The notes beneath the pieces were generated by a model. That model worked only from the letters and a program-made list of their open reading frames with translations. It was not told the origin of the DNA and made no database searches. The translations under genes and the position numbers were made by a program. Positions 14,631-23,999 of a DNA stretch of 32,793 nucleotides are shown one piece after another; position 1 is the first letter of the stretch; each line of letters starts with the position of its first letter. Source of the stretch: Streptococcus oralis (lineage in GTDB: Bacteria > Bacillota > Bacilli > Lactobacillales > Streptococcaceae); the NCBI RefSeq assembly GCF_001579175.1, contig NZ_KQ970759.1, positions 674,773 through 707,565 on the forward strand, in the 5' to 3' direction.

Positions 14631-15692
14631 TTAAATAATAATTAATTCCTTAGATGCTAAAGTCAACAATTCGCAACCTGTCTCTGTGATCAAGATATCA
14701 TCTTCGATACGAACCCCGTATTTCCCTTCGATATAAATACCTGGTTCATCAGTCAAGGTCATGCCAGACTTAATAGTTTCAGTAGAAGTTTGGCTAAAGT
14801 AAGGTTCTTCGTGAATATCCAGTCCGATACCGTGTCCAATACCGTGGGTAAAGTAGTCGCCATAGCCTGCCTCGATGATAATATCACGTGGAATTTTGTC
14901 AAAGTCACGGAAACCTAGACCTGCCTTAGCTTGGTCAATCAGAGCTTGGTTGGCTTTCAAAACTGTGTTGTAAATCTCTGCTTGCTCGTCACTGACATGG
15001 CCTAGATAGATGGTACGTGTCATATCGCTGACATAGTGATCATAGAGACAGCCGAAGTCCATGGTAATTGCTTCTCCTAGCTCTACGGGTTTATGCATGG
15101 GGTGGGCATGGGGTTTGGAAGAGTTGATACCACTTGCTAAAATGGTATCAAAAGACAAACCTGCCGCTCCTAACTCACGCATGCGGAAGTCAAGGAAGTT
15201 GGCAATTTCAATTTCAGTTTTTCCTGGTTTGATAAAGTCAAGCGCATCGCGAAAAGCTTGATCTGAGATGGAACAAGCCTTGCGAATGGTCGCAACCTCT
15301 TTCTCATCCTTAATCATACGGAGTGCTTCAACAAACTGAGTCTGTGGCAACAAGTTGATTCCCGCAAAGGCAGCCTGCATACGGTGGTAATAAGAAACTG
15401 AAATTTCATCTTCAAAACCGACGCGAGACAAGCTCATATCCTTAACAATGCCTGCAATGACAGCCAACTCATCACGGTCAGCCACAATCTCAAAACCTGT
15501 TACTTCTTGCTTAGCAGCAATGATATAGCGAGAGTCTGTCACTAAGACTTGGCGGTCACGGCTGATGAAGACTGTTCCATTTGAGCCCCAAAATCCTGTC
15601 AAATAGTAGACATTTTTAAGGTTGTTGATAATGATTCCATCTAGTTCTTTTTCTTGCATTTTCGCTAGAAATGCTTGCACACGTTTATTCAT
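14631..15692 (-). CDS. pepQ: M24 family Xaa-Pro peptidase
   Basis: A 353-residue cytoplasmic metallopeptidase that removes or cleaves at N-terminal residues before proline, for peptide use. An N-terminal creatinase-like domain (to about residue 125) precedes the pita-bread catalytic domain. The five metal ligands are present: D212 and D223 ([17 protein letters not shown]), H287 ([15 protein letters not shown]), E316 ([11 protein letters not shown]) and E330 (GVRIEDD). Whether it acts as dipeptidase (PepQ) or aminopeptidase (PepP) cannot be fixed from sequence. The start ATG overlaps the uvrA stop by 8 bases (ATGAATAA), so translation is coupled. It has GGAAAG about 9 bases upstream, inside uvrA. 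Confidence 0.93.
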   Translation of the reverse strand: MNKRVQAFLAKMQEKELDGIIINNLKNVYYLTGFWGSNGTVFISRDRQVLVTDSRYIIAAKQEVTGFEIVADRDELAVIAGIVKDMSLSRVGFEDEISVSYYHRMQAAFAGINLLPQTQFVEALRMIKDEKEVATIRKACSISDQAFRDALDFIKPGKTEIEIANFLDFRMRELGAAGLSFDTILASGINSSKPHAHPMHKPVELGEAITMDFGCLYDHYVSDMTRTIYLGHVSDEQAEIYNTVLKANQALIDQAKAGLGFRDFDKIPRDIIIEAGYGDYFTHGIGHGIGLDIHEEPYFSQTSTETIKSGMTLTDEPGIYIEGKYGVRIEDDILITETGCELLTLASKELIII

Positions 15693-18516
15693 GATGTAAC
15701 TTTCCTTTCAAATAGTGTCCTGTGTAGCTGGCTTCATTAGCCGCTACTTCTTCTGGAGTTCCTGTTGCGATGATGGTTCCGCCACCGACACCGCCCTCAG
15801 GTCCCAAGTCGATGATATGGTCTGCAGTCTTGATAACATCCAGATTGTGCTCGATGACGAGGACTGTATTGCCATCGTCGACAAAGCGAGCCAAGACTTT
15901 AAGCAAGCGAGCGATATCCTCAGTATGAAGCCCTGTCGTCGGTTCATCGAGAATGTAGAATGACTTGCCTGTTGAGCGTTTGTGGAGTTCACTAGCCAAC
16001 TTCATACGCTGGGCTTCCCCCCCAGAAAGGGTGGTAGCCGGTTGTCCTAAGGTTACATAGCCCAGTCCGACATCCTTGATGGTCTGAAGTTTGCGTTGAA
16101 TCTTGGGAATGTGTTGGAAGAATTCTACCGCATCGTTGACGGTCATATCCAAGACTTGCGAGATGTTCTTTTCCTTGTAGTGAACTTCTAAGGTTTCACT
16201 GTTGTAGCGGGTACCGTGGCAGACTTCACAAGCCACATAAACATCTGGCAAGAAGTGCATCTCAATCTTGATAATCCCGTCACCTGAGCAGGCTTCACAA
16301 CGACCACCCTTGACGTTGAAACTGAAACGGCCCTTCTTGTAGCCTCGAATCTTGGCTTCATTTGTCTGGGCAAAGAGGTCCCGGATGTCGTCAAAAACTC
16401 CCGTATAGGTAGCAGGGTTAGACCTCGGCGTCCGTCCAATAGGACTCTGGTCAATGTCAATCAGGCGGTCTACATGCTCAATCCCTGTGATGGTCTTGAA
16501 TTTACCAGGCTTGTCTGAATTACGGTTTAGCTTCTGGGCAATGGCTTTTTTGAGGATGCTGTTGATCAAGGTCGATTTCCCTGAACCCGATACCCCCGTT
16601 ACTGCGATGAATTTCCCTAGCGGGAAGCGGGCAGTAACATTTTGCAAGTTGTTCTCACGCGCTCCTGTCACCTCGATAAAGCGCCCATTGCCTACGCGAC
16701 GCTCCTCTGGGACTGGAATAGCACGTTTACCTGATAGATATTGGCCTGTGATGGACTTGCTGTTGCGAGCCACCTGCTTGGGTGTTCCTGCAACCACAAT
16801 CTCCCCACCAAAAACACCAGCACCCGGACCAACGTCAATCAGATAATCCGCCTCACGCATGGTATCTTCGTCGTGTTCCACCACGATGAGAGTATTGCCC
16901 AAGTCACGCATCTTTTTCAAGCTAGCAATTAAACGGTCATTATCCCTCTGGTGGAGACCAATCGACGGCTCATCAAGGATATAGAGGACACCTGATAGGT
17001 TGGAACCAATCTGCGTCGCCAAACGAATCCGCTGACTCTCCCCACCTGACAGGGTTCCTGCCGAACGAGATAGGGTCAGATAGTTGAGGCCTACGTTATT
17101 GAGGAAGGTCAAACGATCCTTGATTTCCTTGAGAATGGGACGGGCGATAATGGCTTCATTCTCCGACAAGGTCAACTGGCTCACCAACTCCAAGTGGTCT
17201 GCGATAGACAGGTCTGAGATTTCACCGATATGCGGTCCTTGCTCGCCACCTACACGAACAGACAAGGCCTGGTCATTGAGACGGTAGCCGTGGCAAGTTC
17301 CGCAGGTCAGCTCATTCATGTAGAGGCGCATCTGGGTGCGCGTGTAGTCACTATTGGTTTCATGGTAACGACGCTTGATATTGCCAATCACTCCTTCAAA
17401 AGGAATGTCAATATCCCGCACACCGCCAAATTCATTTTCATAGTGGAAATGGAACTCTTTGCCATCTGAACCATAGAGAATCAAGTTCCTATCCTCTTCT
17501 GACAAGTCTTCAAAAGGCTTATCCATATCCACTCCGAAGGCAGTCATGGCTTGCTCTAACATGTTTGGATAGTAGTTAGATGAGATAGGATTCCAAGGTG
17601 CCAAGGCTCCCTCACGTAAAGTTTTGCTGGTATCAGGAACCACCAAGTCAACATCCACCTCTAGCTTGATTCCTAGCCCATCACACTCGCTACAAGAACC
17701 AAAAGGCGCGTTAAAGGAGAAGAGACGAGGTTCTAGTTCTGGTACGGTAAAGCCACAGACTGGACAGGCATAGTGCTCAGAGAATAGCAACTCAGAATCG
17801 TCCATGGTATCGATAATGACATATCCTTCTGCGATACGAAGGGCGGCTTCAATCGAGTCAAAGAGACGGCTACGAATGCCCTCCTTGATGACAATACGGT
17901 CGACCACTACATCGATATTGTGTTGCTTGCTCTTGGATAGCTCTGGCACCTCGGTCACATCATAAACTTCCCCATCCACTCGGACGCGGACATAACCGTC
18001 TTTCTGAACCTTTTCAATGACACTCTTGTGCTGCCCTTTTTTCTTACGGATGACTGGTGCTAAGATTTGCAGACGTTGACGTTCTGGTAATTCCAAGACC
18101 TTATCCACAATCTGTTCCACAGACGAGGCTGTAATGGCTCCGTGACCGTTGATACAGTAAGGCGTCCCCACGCGCGCGTAGAGGAGACGCAGATAGTCAT
18201 TGATTTCAGTCGTGGTTCCAACGGTTGAGCGAGGATTTTTGCTAGTCGTTTTCTGATCAATGGAAATAGCAGGGCTAAGACCATCAATGGCATCCACATC
18301 AGGTTTTTCCATGTTGCCCAAGAACTGACGAGCGTAGGCAGACAGGCTCTCTACATAACGACGCTGCCCCTCAGCGTACAAGGTATCAAAAGCCAAACTC
18401 GACTTCCCAGAACCAGACAAACCCGTCACCACGACCAGCTTGTCCCGCGGAATCTCCACATCAATATTTTTTAAATTATGGGCACGCGCCCCATGTATGA
18501 CAATTTTATCTTGCAT
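15685..18516 (-). CDS. uvrA: Excinuclease ABC subunit A
   Basis: The damage-recognition ATPase of nucleotide excision repair, which loads UvrB on DNA lesions. The protein has 943 residues. Walker A motifs are GLSGSGKSS (32-40) and, in the second half, GVSGSGKST. Both ABC signatures ([26 protein letters not shown]) and Walker B regions ([18 protein letters not shown]) are intact. Zinc modules are CPVC...CSEC and CEAC...CEVC. The frame is open up to 18549, but that upstream ATG is part of the -10 box TATAATG, so [14 protein letters not shown] at 18516 is the start. It is followed by pepQ with an 8-base overlap. Confidence 0.96.
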   Translation of the reverse strand: MQDKIVIHGARAHNLKNIDVEIPRDKLVVVTGLSGSGKSSLAFDTLYAEGQRRYVESLSAYARQFLGNMEKPDVDAIDGLSPAISIDQKTTSKNPRSTVGTTTEINDYLRLLYARVGTPYCINGHGAITASSVEQIVDKVLELPERQRLQILAPVIRKKKGQHKSVIEKVQKDGYVRVRVDGEVYDVTEVPELSKSKQHNIDVVVDRIVIKEGIRSRLFDSIEAALRIAEGYVIIDTMDDSELLFSEHYACPVCGFTVPELEPRLFSFNAPFGSCSECDGLGIKLEVDVDLVVPDTSKTLREGALAPWNPISSNYYPNMLEQAMTAFGVDMDKPFEDLSEEDRNLILYGSDGKEFHFHYENEFGGVRDIDIPFEGVIGNIKRRYHETNSDYTRTQMRLYMNELTCGTCHGYRLNDQALSVRVGGEQGPHIGEISDLSIADHLELVSQLTLSENEAIIARPILKEIKDRLTFLNNVGLNYLTLSRSAGTLSGGESQRIRLATQIGSNLSGVLYILDEPSIGLHQRDNDRLIASLKKMRDLGNTLIVVEHDEDTMREADYLIDVGPGAGVFGGEIVVAGTPKQVARNSKSITGQYLSGKRAIPVPEERRVGNGRFIEVTGARENNLQNVTARFPLGKFIAVTGVSGSGKSTLINSILKKAIAQKLNRNSDKPGKFKTITGIEHVDRLIDIDQSPIGRTPRSNPATYTGVFDDIRDLFAQTNEAKIRGYKKGRFSFNVKGGRCEACSGDGIIKIEMHFLPDVYVACEVCHGTRYNSETLEVHYKEKNISQVLDMTVNDAVEFFQHIPKIQRKLQTIKDVGLGYVTLGQPATTLSGGEAQRMKLASELHKRSTGKSFYILDEPTTGLHTEDIARLLKVLARFVDDGNTVLVIEHNLDVIKTADHIIDLGPEGGVGGGTIIATGTPEEVAANEASYTGHYLKGKLHHE

Positions 18517-18547
18517 AGTTGTTCTTTCTAGTCCATTATTGCTTTCC

Positions 18548-18556
18548 ATTATACCA
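18548..18556 (-). promoter_or_regulatory. uvrA promoter (extended -10)
   Basis: The minus strand reads TGGTATAAT with core 18548-18553, 30 bases upstream of the chosen uvrA ATG. It overlaps the in-frame upstream ATG and so rules that ATG out as the start. Confidence 0.65.
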
Positions 18557-18597
18557 AAAAAACTGAAATTCTATTACCCAAAAAGCTGATTTTGTAG

Positions 18598-18603
18598 TAT
18601 AAT
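18598..18603 (+). promoter_or_regulatory. corA operon -10 box
   Basis: TATAAT lies 45 bases upstream of the corA ATG and is divergent from the uvrA promoter. No clear -35 is visible. Confidence 0.5.
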
Positions 18604-18648
18604 AGTACGGTGTGAAAAAAATCTGAATAATAAGGAAAGGATGGAGAT

Positions 18649-19593
18649 ATGAAACAAGTCTTTCTCTCAACAACTACAGAATTTAAAGAGATTGATACGC
18701 TTGAACCGGGTACTTGGATCAATCTCGTCAATCCTACTCAGAGTGAATCCATCGAAATTGCCAACGCTTTTGACATCGATATCGCTGACTTGCGAGCGCC
18801 GCTCGATGCCGAGGAAATGTCTCGTGTGACCATCGAAGATGAATATACCTTGATCATCGTGGACGTCCCCATCACAGAGGAAAGAAATAACCGCACCTAC
18901 TACGTGACCATCCCTCTTGGGATCATCATTACCGAAGAGACGATTATTACAACTTGCTTGGAGCCCTTGCCTGTCCTCGATATTTTTATCAATCGTAGAT
19001 TACGGAATTTTTACACCTTCATGCGGTCCCGCTTTATCTTTCAGATTCTCTATCGCAATGCCGAGCTCTACCTGACCGCTCTTCGTTCCATTGATCGTAA
19101 AAGCGAGCAAATTGAAAGCCAACTGCACCAGTCTACTCGTAACGAAGAATTGATTGAACTCATGGAGTTAGAAAAGACCATCGTCTATTTCAAGGCCTCA
19201 CTCAAAACAAATGAGCGCGTGATTAAAAAGCTGACGAGCGCAACCAGTAATATCAAAAAATACCTTGAAGACGAAGACCTGCTCGAAGATACCTTGATTG
19301 AAACCCAACAGGCCATCGAGATGGCAGATATTTATGGAAACGTCCTTCATTCGATGACAGAGACCTTTGCTTCTATCATTTCCAACAACCAGAACAACAT
19401 CATGAAAACCTTGGCTCTCGTGACCATCGTCATGTCCATTCCGACCATGGTCTTCTCCGCCTACGGGATGAACTTTAAAGACAATGAAATCCCCCTCAAT
19501 GGTGAACCTCACGCCTTCTGGTTAATCGTCTTTATCGCCTTTGCTATGAGTGTTTCGCTCACTCTCTACCTCATCCATAAAAAATGGTTCTAA
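18649..19593 (+). CDS. corA: CorA family magnesium transporter
   Basis: A 314-residue divalent cation channel, forming pentamers in the family, that carries Mg2+ (or Co2+/Ni2+) across the membrane. A long cytoplasmic domain with helical stretches (about 150-245) precedes two C-terminal membrane segments. The selectivity motif YGMNF is at 272-276 (GMN 273-275), followed by the acidic loop KDNEIPLNGEPHAFW and the basic tail IHKKWF. The start at 18649 follows AAGGAAAGGATGGAG. It heads a plus-strand unit with the DUF1129 and TfoX-N genes. Together with mgtA, this window holds two Mg2+ uptake systems about 4.4 kb apart; no M-box is seen at corA. Confidence 0.93.
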   Translation: MKQVFLSTTTEFKEIDTLEPGTWINLVNPTQSESIEIANAFDIDIADLRAPLDAEEMSRVTIEDEYTLIIVDVPITEERNNRTYYVTIPLGIIITEETIITTCLEPLPVLDIFINRRLRNFYTFMRSRFIFQILYRNAELYLTALRSIDRKSEQIESQLHQSTRNEELIELMELEKTIVYFKASLKTNERVIKKLTSATSNIKKYLEDEDLLEDTLIETQQAIEMADIYGNVLHSMTETFASIISNNQNNIMKTLALVTIVMSIPTMVFSAYGMNFKDNEIPLNGEPHAFWLIVFIAFAMSVSLTLYLIHKKWF

Positions 19594-19604
19594 AAGGAGT
19601 CCCC

Positions 19605-20282
19605 ATGTCACAAATTGATTTACAAAAATTAACCAAGAAAAACCAAGAGTTTATCCATATTGCTACCCAGCAATTTATCAAAGATGGCAAAACAGATGCT
19701 GAAATCAAGGCTGTTTTTGAGGAAGTTATTCCTAAAATCCTTGAAGAACAAGTCAAAGGAACGACAGCTCGTTCCCTCTACGGCGCTCCAACTCACTGGG
19801 CTCATAGCTTTACAGTCAAGGAACAGTACGAAAAAGAGCATCCAAAAGAAAATGATGATCCAAAACTCATGATTATGGACTCAGCCCTTTTTATCACCAG
19901 TCTCTTTGCACTGGTTAGCGCTCTGACCAACTTCTTCTCTACAGACCAGGCCATTGGCTATGGTTTGATTACCCTCTTGTTGGTTGGGCTTGTTGGAGGT
20001 GTTGCCTTCTACTTGATGTACTACTTTGTCTACCAGTATTATGGACCAGACACAGATCGTAGCCAGCGCCCTCCTTTCTGGAAATCAATCCTCGTCATCC
20101 TCGCTGCTATGCTTCTCTGGTTGGCTGTCTTCTTCGCAACAAGCTTCCTACCAGCAGCTCTCAATCCAATCCTTGCTCCACTGCCTTTGGCTGTTCTAGG
20201 AGCAGCCCTTCTCGCCCTTCGCTTCTATCTCAAAAAACGCTTCAATATCCGAAGCGCAAGCGCAGGCCCATCACGTTATTAA
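19605..20282 (+). CDS. DUF1129 family membrane protein
   Basis: A 225-residue protein. The cytoplasmic N-terminal part (about 1-85, lysine- and glutamate-rich, with HWAHSFTVKEQY) is followed by four or five membrane segments between about residues 93 and 212 and a short basic tail. This matches the layout of DUF1129 proteins, often found near corA and uvrA in streptococci. Function is unknown. The open frame begins at 19584 inside corA, but ATG 19605 (MSQIDLQKL) has AAGGAG with 5 bases of spacing, so it is the likely start, 11 bases after the corA stop. Co-transcription with corA suggests a link to membrane or cation physiology, but that is only context. Confidence 0.85.
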   Translation: MSQIDLQKLTKKNQEFIHIATQQFIKDGKTDAEIKAVFEEVIPKILEEQVKGTTARSLYGAPTHWAHSFTVKEQYEKEHPKENDDPKLMIMDSALFITSLFALVSALTNFFSTDQAIGYGLITLLLVGLVGGVAFYLMYYFVYQYYGPDTDRSQRPPFWKSILVILAAMLLWLAVFFATSFLPAALNPILAPLPLAVLGAALLALRFYLKKRFNIRSASAGPSRY

Positions 20283-20297
20283 GAAAAGTGAAACGCT

Positions 20298-20645
20298 ATG
20301 GCATATAGTCAATCCTTAGCTCAGCAGATTCGCAAAATTCTAGCACTTAAACTTCCTCCCCAAATTTTCGAAGAAGAGTTAGAAGAAAAGAAATTGTTTG
20401 GTGGCCTGGCCTTTATGATTCGTGGGAAAATGGTCCTTACAGTCAGTTCCAGAAAGGACGAACTGGTTATGGTGAGAATTGGCAAAGAAATGGAAAAGCA
20501 AGTTCTACCCCGAACAGGAGCTCCTACTACATTGATGAGAGGGCGACCTTATCATGGCTATATAGATCTAGATATCGAAGGTCAAAAAGAGCTTCCTTAC
20601 TGGATTGATTTAGCCCTCTCCTATAATCAGGAGTTGACCAAGTAA
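20298..20645 (+). CDS. TfoX/Sxy N-terminal domain protein
   Basis: A 115-residue cytoplasmic protein. The core KKLFGGLAFMIRGKMVLTVSSR is typical of the TfoX N-terminal domain, and the protein ends shortly after PYWIDLALSYN, so there is no C-terminal TfoX domain. In gamma-proteobacteria Sxy/TfoX is a competence co-activator; stand-alone N-domains in Firmicutes have no established role that I know of, so no competence function is claimed. It starts 15 bases after the DUF1129 stop with a weak AGAAAAG site, and is followed by a terminator. Confidence 0.8.
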   Translation: MAYSQSLAQQIRKILALKLPPQIFEEELEEKKLFGGLAFMIRGKMVLTVSSRKDELVMVRIGKEMEKQVLPRTGAPTTLMRGRPYHGYIDLDIEGQKELPYWIDLALSYNQELTK

Positions 20646-20671
20646 CTCATATCTAGCGAGATTAGAAAAAC

Positions 20672-20702
20672 GAAAAGCAACTGCTCAGGCGGTTGCTTTT
20701 TC
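20672..20702 (+). terminator. Terminator of the corA-DUF1129-tfoX unit
   Basis: Positions 20673-20684 and 20689-20700 form a 12-bp stem (AAAAGCAACUGC with GCGGUUGCUUUU, one wobble) around UCAG, ending in U residues. Confidence 0.85.
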
Positions 20703-20770
20703 ACTTGCTTTCTTGAGATTCAATAGCACTTCTGAGTTTCATTCTTATAGTTTTCTCTCATCTTTTGTGA

Positions 20771-20776
20771 TAAAAT
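20771..20776 (+). promoter_or_regulatory. Promoter of the S66 peptidase gene (extended -10)
   Basis: TGATAAAAT (core 20771-20776) lies just before the BOX element, which places the BOX inside the 5' untranslated region. The -35 (TAGTTT) is poor, so this is a candidate only. Confidence 0.45.
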
Positions 20777-20782
20777 AGGCTC

Positions 20783-20887
20783 ATACTCAATGAAAATCAA
20801 AGAGCAAACTAGGAAGCTAGCCGCAGGCTGTACTTGAGTACGGCAAGGCAAAGCTGACGTGGTTTGAATTTGATTTTCGAAGAGTAT
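20783..20887 (-). repeat. BOX-type repeat (boxA and boxC parts, no boxB)
   Basis: A 105-bp element bounded by 19-base imperfect inverted ends (ATACTCaatGAAAATCAAA and TTTGATTTTCgaaGAGTAT). The right half contains TACGGCAAGGCAAAGCTGACG, close to the known BOX-A primer sequence, and the left half contains GCTAGCCGCAGG, typical of boxC. It is read as A to C on the minus strand. BOX elements are non-autonomous mobile repeats of pneumococcus and relatives. Confidence 0.8.
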
Positions 20888-20912
20888 CAATCTATTTCTA
20901 GGAGGATGAGAT

Positions 20913-21950
20913 ATGGTTTCTACTATTGGTATCGTTAGTTTGTCTAGTGGTGTTATCGGAGAGGATTTTGTCAAACACGAAGTCGATTTGGGTGTCCAAC
21001 GTCTCAAGGATCTGGGACTCAATCCTATCTTTTTGCCCCATTCGCTAAAAGGCTTAGACTTTATCAAGGACCATCCTGAGGCGCGTGCAGAAGATTTGAT
21101 GCAGGCCTTTTCGGACGATAGCATCGACATGGTCCTCTGTGCCATCGGTGGGGATGATACCTATCGCTTGCTACCTTATCTTTTTGAAAATGGCCAACTA
21201 CAAAAGATTATCAAACAAAAGATTTTTCTTGGCTTCTCGGATACCACTATGAACCACCTTATGTTGCACAAACTAGGGGTCAAGACTTTTTATGGGCAAT
21301 CCTTTTTAGCAGATATTTGTGAATTGGACAAGGAGATGTTGCCCTATAGCCTCCACTACTTTAAAGAACTGATCGAGACTGGAAGAATCTCAGAAATCCG
21401 CCCTAGCGACCTTTGGTATGAGGAACGGACTGACTTTAGTCCCAATGCTCTGGGAACAGCTCGTATCAGCCATGTAAATACAGGTTTTGACTTGTTACAA
21501 GGAAATGCTCAGTTTGAGGGAGAAATCCTCGGTGGTTGTCTTGAGTCCCTCTATGATATCTTTGACAATTCTCGATATGCAGACAGTATAGAACTCTGCC
21601 AAAAGTACAAACTCTTCCCTGACTTATCCGACTGGAAAGGAAAAATTCTCTTACTAGAAACAAGCGAAGAAAAACCTGAACCTGATGATTTCAAAAAGAT
21701 GTTGCAGGCTTTAAAAGAAACTGGGGTATTTGAGGTCATCAGTGGACTCTTGGTCGGAAAACCTATGGATGAAAACTTCTATGACGACTATAAAGAGGCT
21801 TTAATGGACACCATTGATAGCAATATCCCGATTGTCTATAATCTAAACGTTGGCCATGCCACACCAAGAGTCATTGTACCCTTCGGCGTCCATGCTTATG
21901 TGGATGCAAAAGAGCAAGTCATTCGCTTTGACTATAATAAAAAAAGCTGA
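20913..21950 (+). CDS. S66 family LD-carboxypeptidase / MccF-like serine peptidase
   Basis: A 345-residue cytoplasmic serine peptidase. The family includes L,D-carboxypeptidases that recycle murein tetrapeptides and MccF-like enzymes that destroy microcin C. The Ser-Glu-His triad is visible: S109 in LGFSDTT, E211 in GGCLES and H315 in VGHATPR; the GGDD motif is at 79-82. Sequence alone does not separate the two roles. The start at 20913 follows AGGAGG with 7 bases of spacing. It is monocistronic, with a BOX element in its leader and a terminator overlapping its stop codon. No microcin cluster is nearby. Confidence 0.9.
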   Translation: MVSTIGIVSLSSGVIGEDFVKHEVDLGVQRLKDLGLNPIFLPHSLKGLDFIKDHPEARAEDLMQAFSDDSIDMVLCAIGGDDTYRLLPYLFENGQLQKIIKQKIFLGFSDTTMNHLMLHKLGVKTFYGQSFLADICELDKEMLPYSLHYFKELIETGRISEIRPSDLWYEERTDFSPNALGTARISHVNTGFDLLQGNAQFEGEILGGCLESLYDIFDNSRYADSIELCQKYKLFPDLSDWKGKILLLETSEEKPEPDDFKKMLQALKETGVFEVISGLLVGKPMDENFYDDYKEALMDTIDSNIPIVYNLNVGHATPRVIVPFGVHAYVDAKEQVIRFDYNKKS

Positions 21951-21970
21951 GAAGAGTTTCTCAGCTTTTT
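21941..21970. terminator. Bidirectional terminator between the S66 and CPBP genes
   Basis: AAAAAGCTGAGAA (21941-21953) pairs perfectly with TTCTCAGCTTTTT (21958-21970) around a 4-base loop. The left arm contains the S66 stop codon. It works in both directions and the two neighbouring genes converge on it. Confidence 0.85.
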
Positions 21971-21992
21971 CTCTTGTATAACTACTAAAACG

Positions 21993-22676
21993 TCACATAC
22001 TACTGATAACTAAAATAATGAAGGAGAGGCTGTTGCCTAACATATGAACAAGTAGGGGATAGTAGATATTCTCCTTTTCTTTCACATAAATAATTGAAAA
22101 GGCAAGGCCCCCACCTAGGTAACCGACTGCACTGACTCACTCTGATAAAGCCAAACTGTGCATATGGGTTAGGGCGAAGGCAAGTCCGACTATAAAGATA
22201 CTCAACCAACTTGGCAGACTTTTTCTCAAATATCTCAATAGAGTTTGACGGAATAATAATTCTTCTACCAGAGGTCCAATGATACAAGCAAAAACTGCTA
22301 TCAGTATGGGTTGTTCTTTAAAAGCACTTTGTATACTAGCCTCATTTTGCCCTTGACCACTCAAACCCAAAACTTGTTTCAATATTTCCGAAAGGAGAGC
22401 AAAAAGGATAGTCATTAGAAAGAGAAGAAGAAAGCCCTTTAAAACTTCAAAGAAAAATTTTCTTTTAGTCTTTCTAATCTCATTCCATTGTTGAATCAAT
22501 CTATCCTTGAACAAGAAAGAGCCATATAGAGCTAATACTACATAGACTAGATATTTTAGATAATTCGCAATGGCAGATGGCATCAAGGAAGCCAGCAATT
22601 TAACGCCATCAAACACAAAGAGAACTGTATAGAGAATCGCAAAAATCAGAATTCCCTTATTTTTGTTAGACATCAT
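21993..22676 (-). pseudogene. CPBP intramembrane metalloprotease, interrupted by an in-frame TGA
   Basis: A membrane protease of the CPBP (Abi/CAAX) family. The intact part, residues 1-179, has several membrane segments and the first two motifs, EELLFR (near 139-144) and FALTH. After LALSE a TGA at 22137-22139 stops translation. The same frame then continues without shift: VSAVGYLGGG, SIIYVKEKENIYYPLL and VHMLGNSLSF, which is the family's third motif (HxxxN). It ends at TGA 21993-21995. A single TGG-to-TGA change would explain this, and the full product would have 227 residues. The start follows the tag stop directly (TAAATGATG), so the two genes are coupled. Loss of the third motif and last helix probably inactivates the protease. 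Confidence 0.8.
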
Positions 22677-23237
22677 TTAATTCCCCTTCCACTCACAATC
22701 ATTCTCATGGTCGTCAACCAGACCAGCAGCTTGTAAAAATGACAAAACCGCGACTGGACCTGTGAACTTGAAGCCTCGTTTTTTGAGATCCTTGGATATT
22801 TTCTCAGATAAAGACGTTTTAGCTGGAGCTAGGTGATAGTCAGGGACATCATTGATGATGGTTTGTCCATTGACAAAAGACCAGAGATAGGCATCAAAGG
22901 AGCCATATGCTTCCTGAACTTGTAAAAATGCTTGGGCATTGGCACGCGTAGCAAAAATCTTGGACCGATTTCGGATGATGGCTGGATTCTCTAACAAGGC
23001 TTCCAACTCCCCATCTGTCATTTCCGCGACCGCTTGAATTTGATAGCCATGAAATGCTTCTCGGAAAGCCTGGCGTTTGTTTAGTACCGTTTCCCAAGAC
23101 AGACCAGCCTGATAAGTCTCCATACAGAGCAGTTCAAAAAGAGCGCGATCATCATGAAGAGGCTGTCCCCACTCCTGGTCGTGGTAGGCGATGTAGAGCG
23201 GATTGGTCATCTTGACCCACGAACAACGTTTTGGCAT
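22677..23237 (-). CDS. tag: DNA-3-methyladenine glycosylase I
   Basis: A 186-residue base-excision repair enzyme that removes 3-methyladenine from alkylated DNA. The zinc-snap residues are C5 (RCSW), H19 (AYHDQEWG), H177 and C181 (HENDC). The core METYQAGLSWETVLNKR with its conserved acidic residue and helix-hairpin-helix region is intact. The start at 23237 follows AATAGGAG, 9 bases after the ruvA stop, so ruvA, tag and the CPBP gene form one operon. The same ruvA-tag pairing is known from other streptococci. Confidence 0.95.
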   Translation of the reverse strand: MPKRCSWVKMTNPLYIAYHDQEWGQPLHDDRALFELLCMETYQAGLSWETVLNKRQAFREAFHGYQIQAVAEMTDGELEALLENPAIIRNRSKIFATRANAQAFLQVQEAYGSFDAYLWSFVNGQTIINDVPDYHLAPAKTSLSEKISKDLKKRGFKFTGPVAVLSFLQAAGLVDDHENDCEWKGN

Positions 23238-23246
23238 ACTCTTCTC

Positions 23247-23840
23247 CTATTTGACCAACATCTTAAGGGCAGACTTGATATAGTTCTCAGCTGTATCCGT
23301 CGTTCCTTCAAAGAATTTCTTGATTTTCTTGAGCTCTGTTGCCTTGTAGCCTAGCGCCAGCATGGCTTCCATAGCTTCTTCCAACTCTTGATTTTCAGCA
23401 CTGGCTTGTACTGCGACTTTGGCAGGAAGGTCATCACTAGCCACGACTACCTTGCCTTCCAAGTCCAGCACCATCTGTTGGGCTGTTTTCTTGCCAATTT
23501 TAGGGAACTTGGTCAAGTAGGTGATGTTCTTAGTCTCGATGGCTTGAACCAAGCCAGCATTGTCATCGGCAGCGATAATAGCCAAAGCAGATACAGGACC
23601 AATCCCTGAGACCGAAATCAGACTAAGAAAAAGTTTTTTCTCATCTTCTGAGCGAAAACCATAAAGCAGATGGGCATCCTCGCGGACAACTTGGTGCACA
23701 TAAATCTGAGTTTCTTGGTTAACCTGACCTGAGTAGGCATAAGGGTTGGCTACATGCAAGATATAACCGATACCATTTGCCTCAAGGACGATATATTTAG
23801 CAGTGATTTTGGTAATGATTCCTTTAAGATATTCGTACAT
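23247..23840 (-). CDS. ruvA: Holliday junction branch migration protein RuvA
   Basis: A 197-residue tetrameric protein that binds Holliday junctions and loads the RuvB motor. The OB-fold is at about 1-62, two helix-hairpin-helix motifs follow ([35 protein letters not shown]), and domain III, which contacts RuvB, forms the last 45 residues. The open frame extends to 23912, but ATG 23840 ([11 protein letters not shown]) has AAGGGAG with 8 bases of spacing and the family's usual N-terminus. ruvB is not in this window, as is common in Streptococcus. Confidence 0.95.
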   Translation of the reverse strand: MYEYLKGIITKITAKYIVLEANGIGYILHVANPYAYSGQVNQETQIYVHQVVREDAHLLYGFRSEDEKKLFLSLISVSGIGPVSALAIIAADDNAGLVQAIETKNITYLTKFPKIGKKTAQQMVLDLEGKVVVASDDLPAKVAVQASAENQELEEAMEAMLALGYKATELKKIKKFFEGTTDTAENYIKSALKMLVK

Positions 23841-23868
23841 AATTTTTTCTCCCTTATTTTGCCTATCT

Positions 23869-23877
23869 AGTATACCA
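23869..23877 (-). promoter_or_regulatory. ruvA-tag operon promoter (extended -10)
   Basis: The minus strand reads TGGTATACT with core 23869-23874, about 30 bases upstream of the ruvA ATG. The -35 is not recognisable at normal spacing. Confidence 0.6.
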
Positions 23878-23919
23878 TATTTCCCCAAGACAGACTGCAA
23901 CAAAAGGTGCAACCTCTGG

Positions 23920-23948
23920 TTGACAAATAGTACAGGAGATTGTATTCT
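23920..23948 (+). promoter_or_regulatory. Promoter of the XRE regulator gene
   Basis: A consensus TTGACA (23920-23925), 17 bases, then TATTCT (23943-23948), about 52 bases before the ATG. Confidence 0.65.
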
Positions 23949-23999
23949 CTTTATAAGTAAAAATTGTTAGGATAGAAGTAGAAAAAGGAGGATAGAATA

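Noticed and set aside
18517..18549. Longer N-terminus for UvrA
   Set aside because: The upstream ATG is part of the uvrA -10 box TATAAT, so it cannot be in the mRNA.
20783..20887. RUP element instead of BOX
   Set aside because: The length is close to RUP, but the GGCAAGGC...GCTGACG and GCTAGCCGCAGG segments are BOX signatures. No TA target duplication or IS630-type ends were seen.
22000..22287. 95-residue minus-strand ORF
   Set aside because: It is another frame of the CPBP gene. The conserved family motifs are in the frame interrupted by TGA.
23830..23837. Second exact SigX box sequence, at the ruvA start
   Set aside because: TACGAATA here is made by the first ruvA codons (ATG TAC GAA TAT), lies after the start codon, and lacks a T-rich upstream tract. 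It is more likely coincidence.
23841..23912. Longer N-terminus for RuvA
   Set aside because: The extension crosses the promoter and ribosome binding site, and the family normally starts with MYxYLKG.
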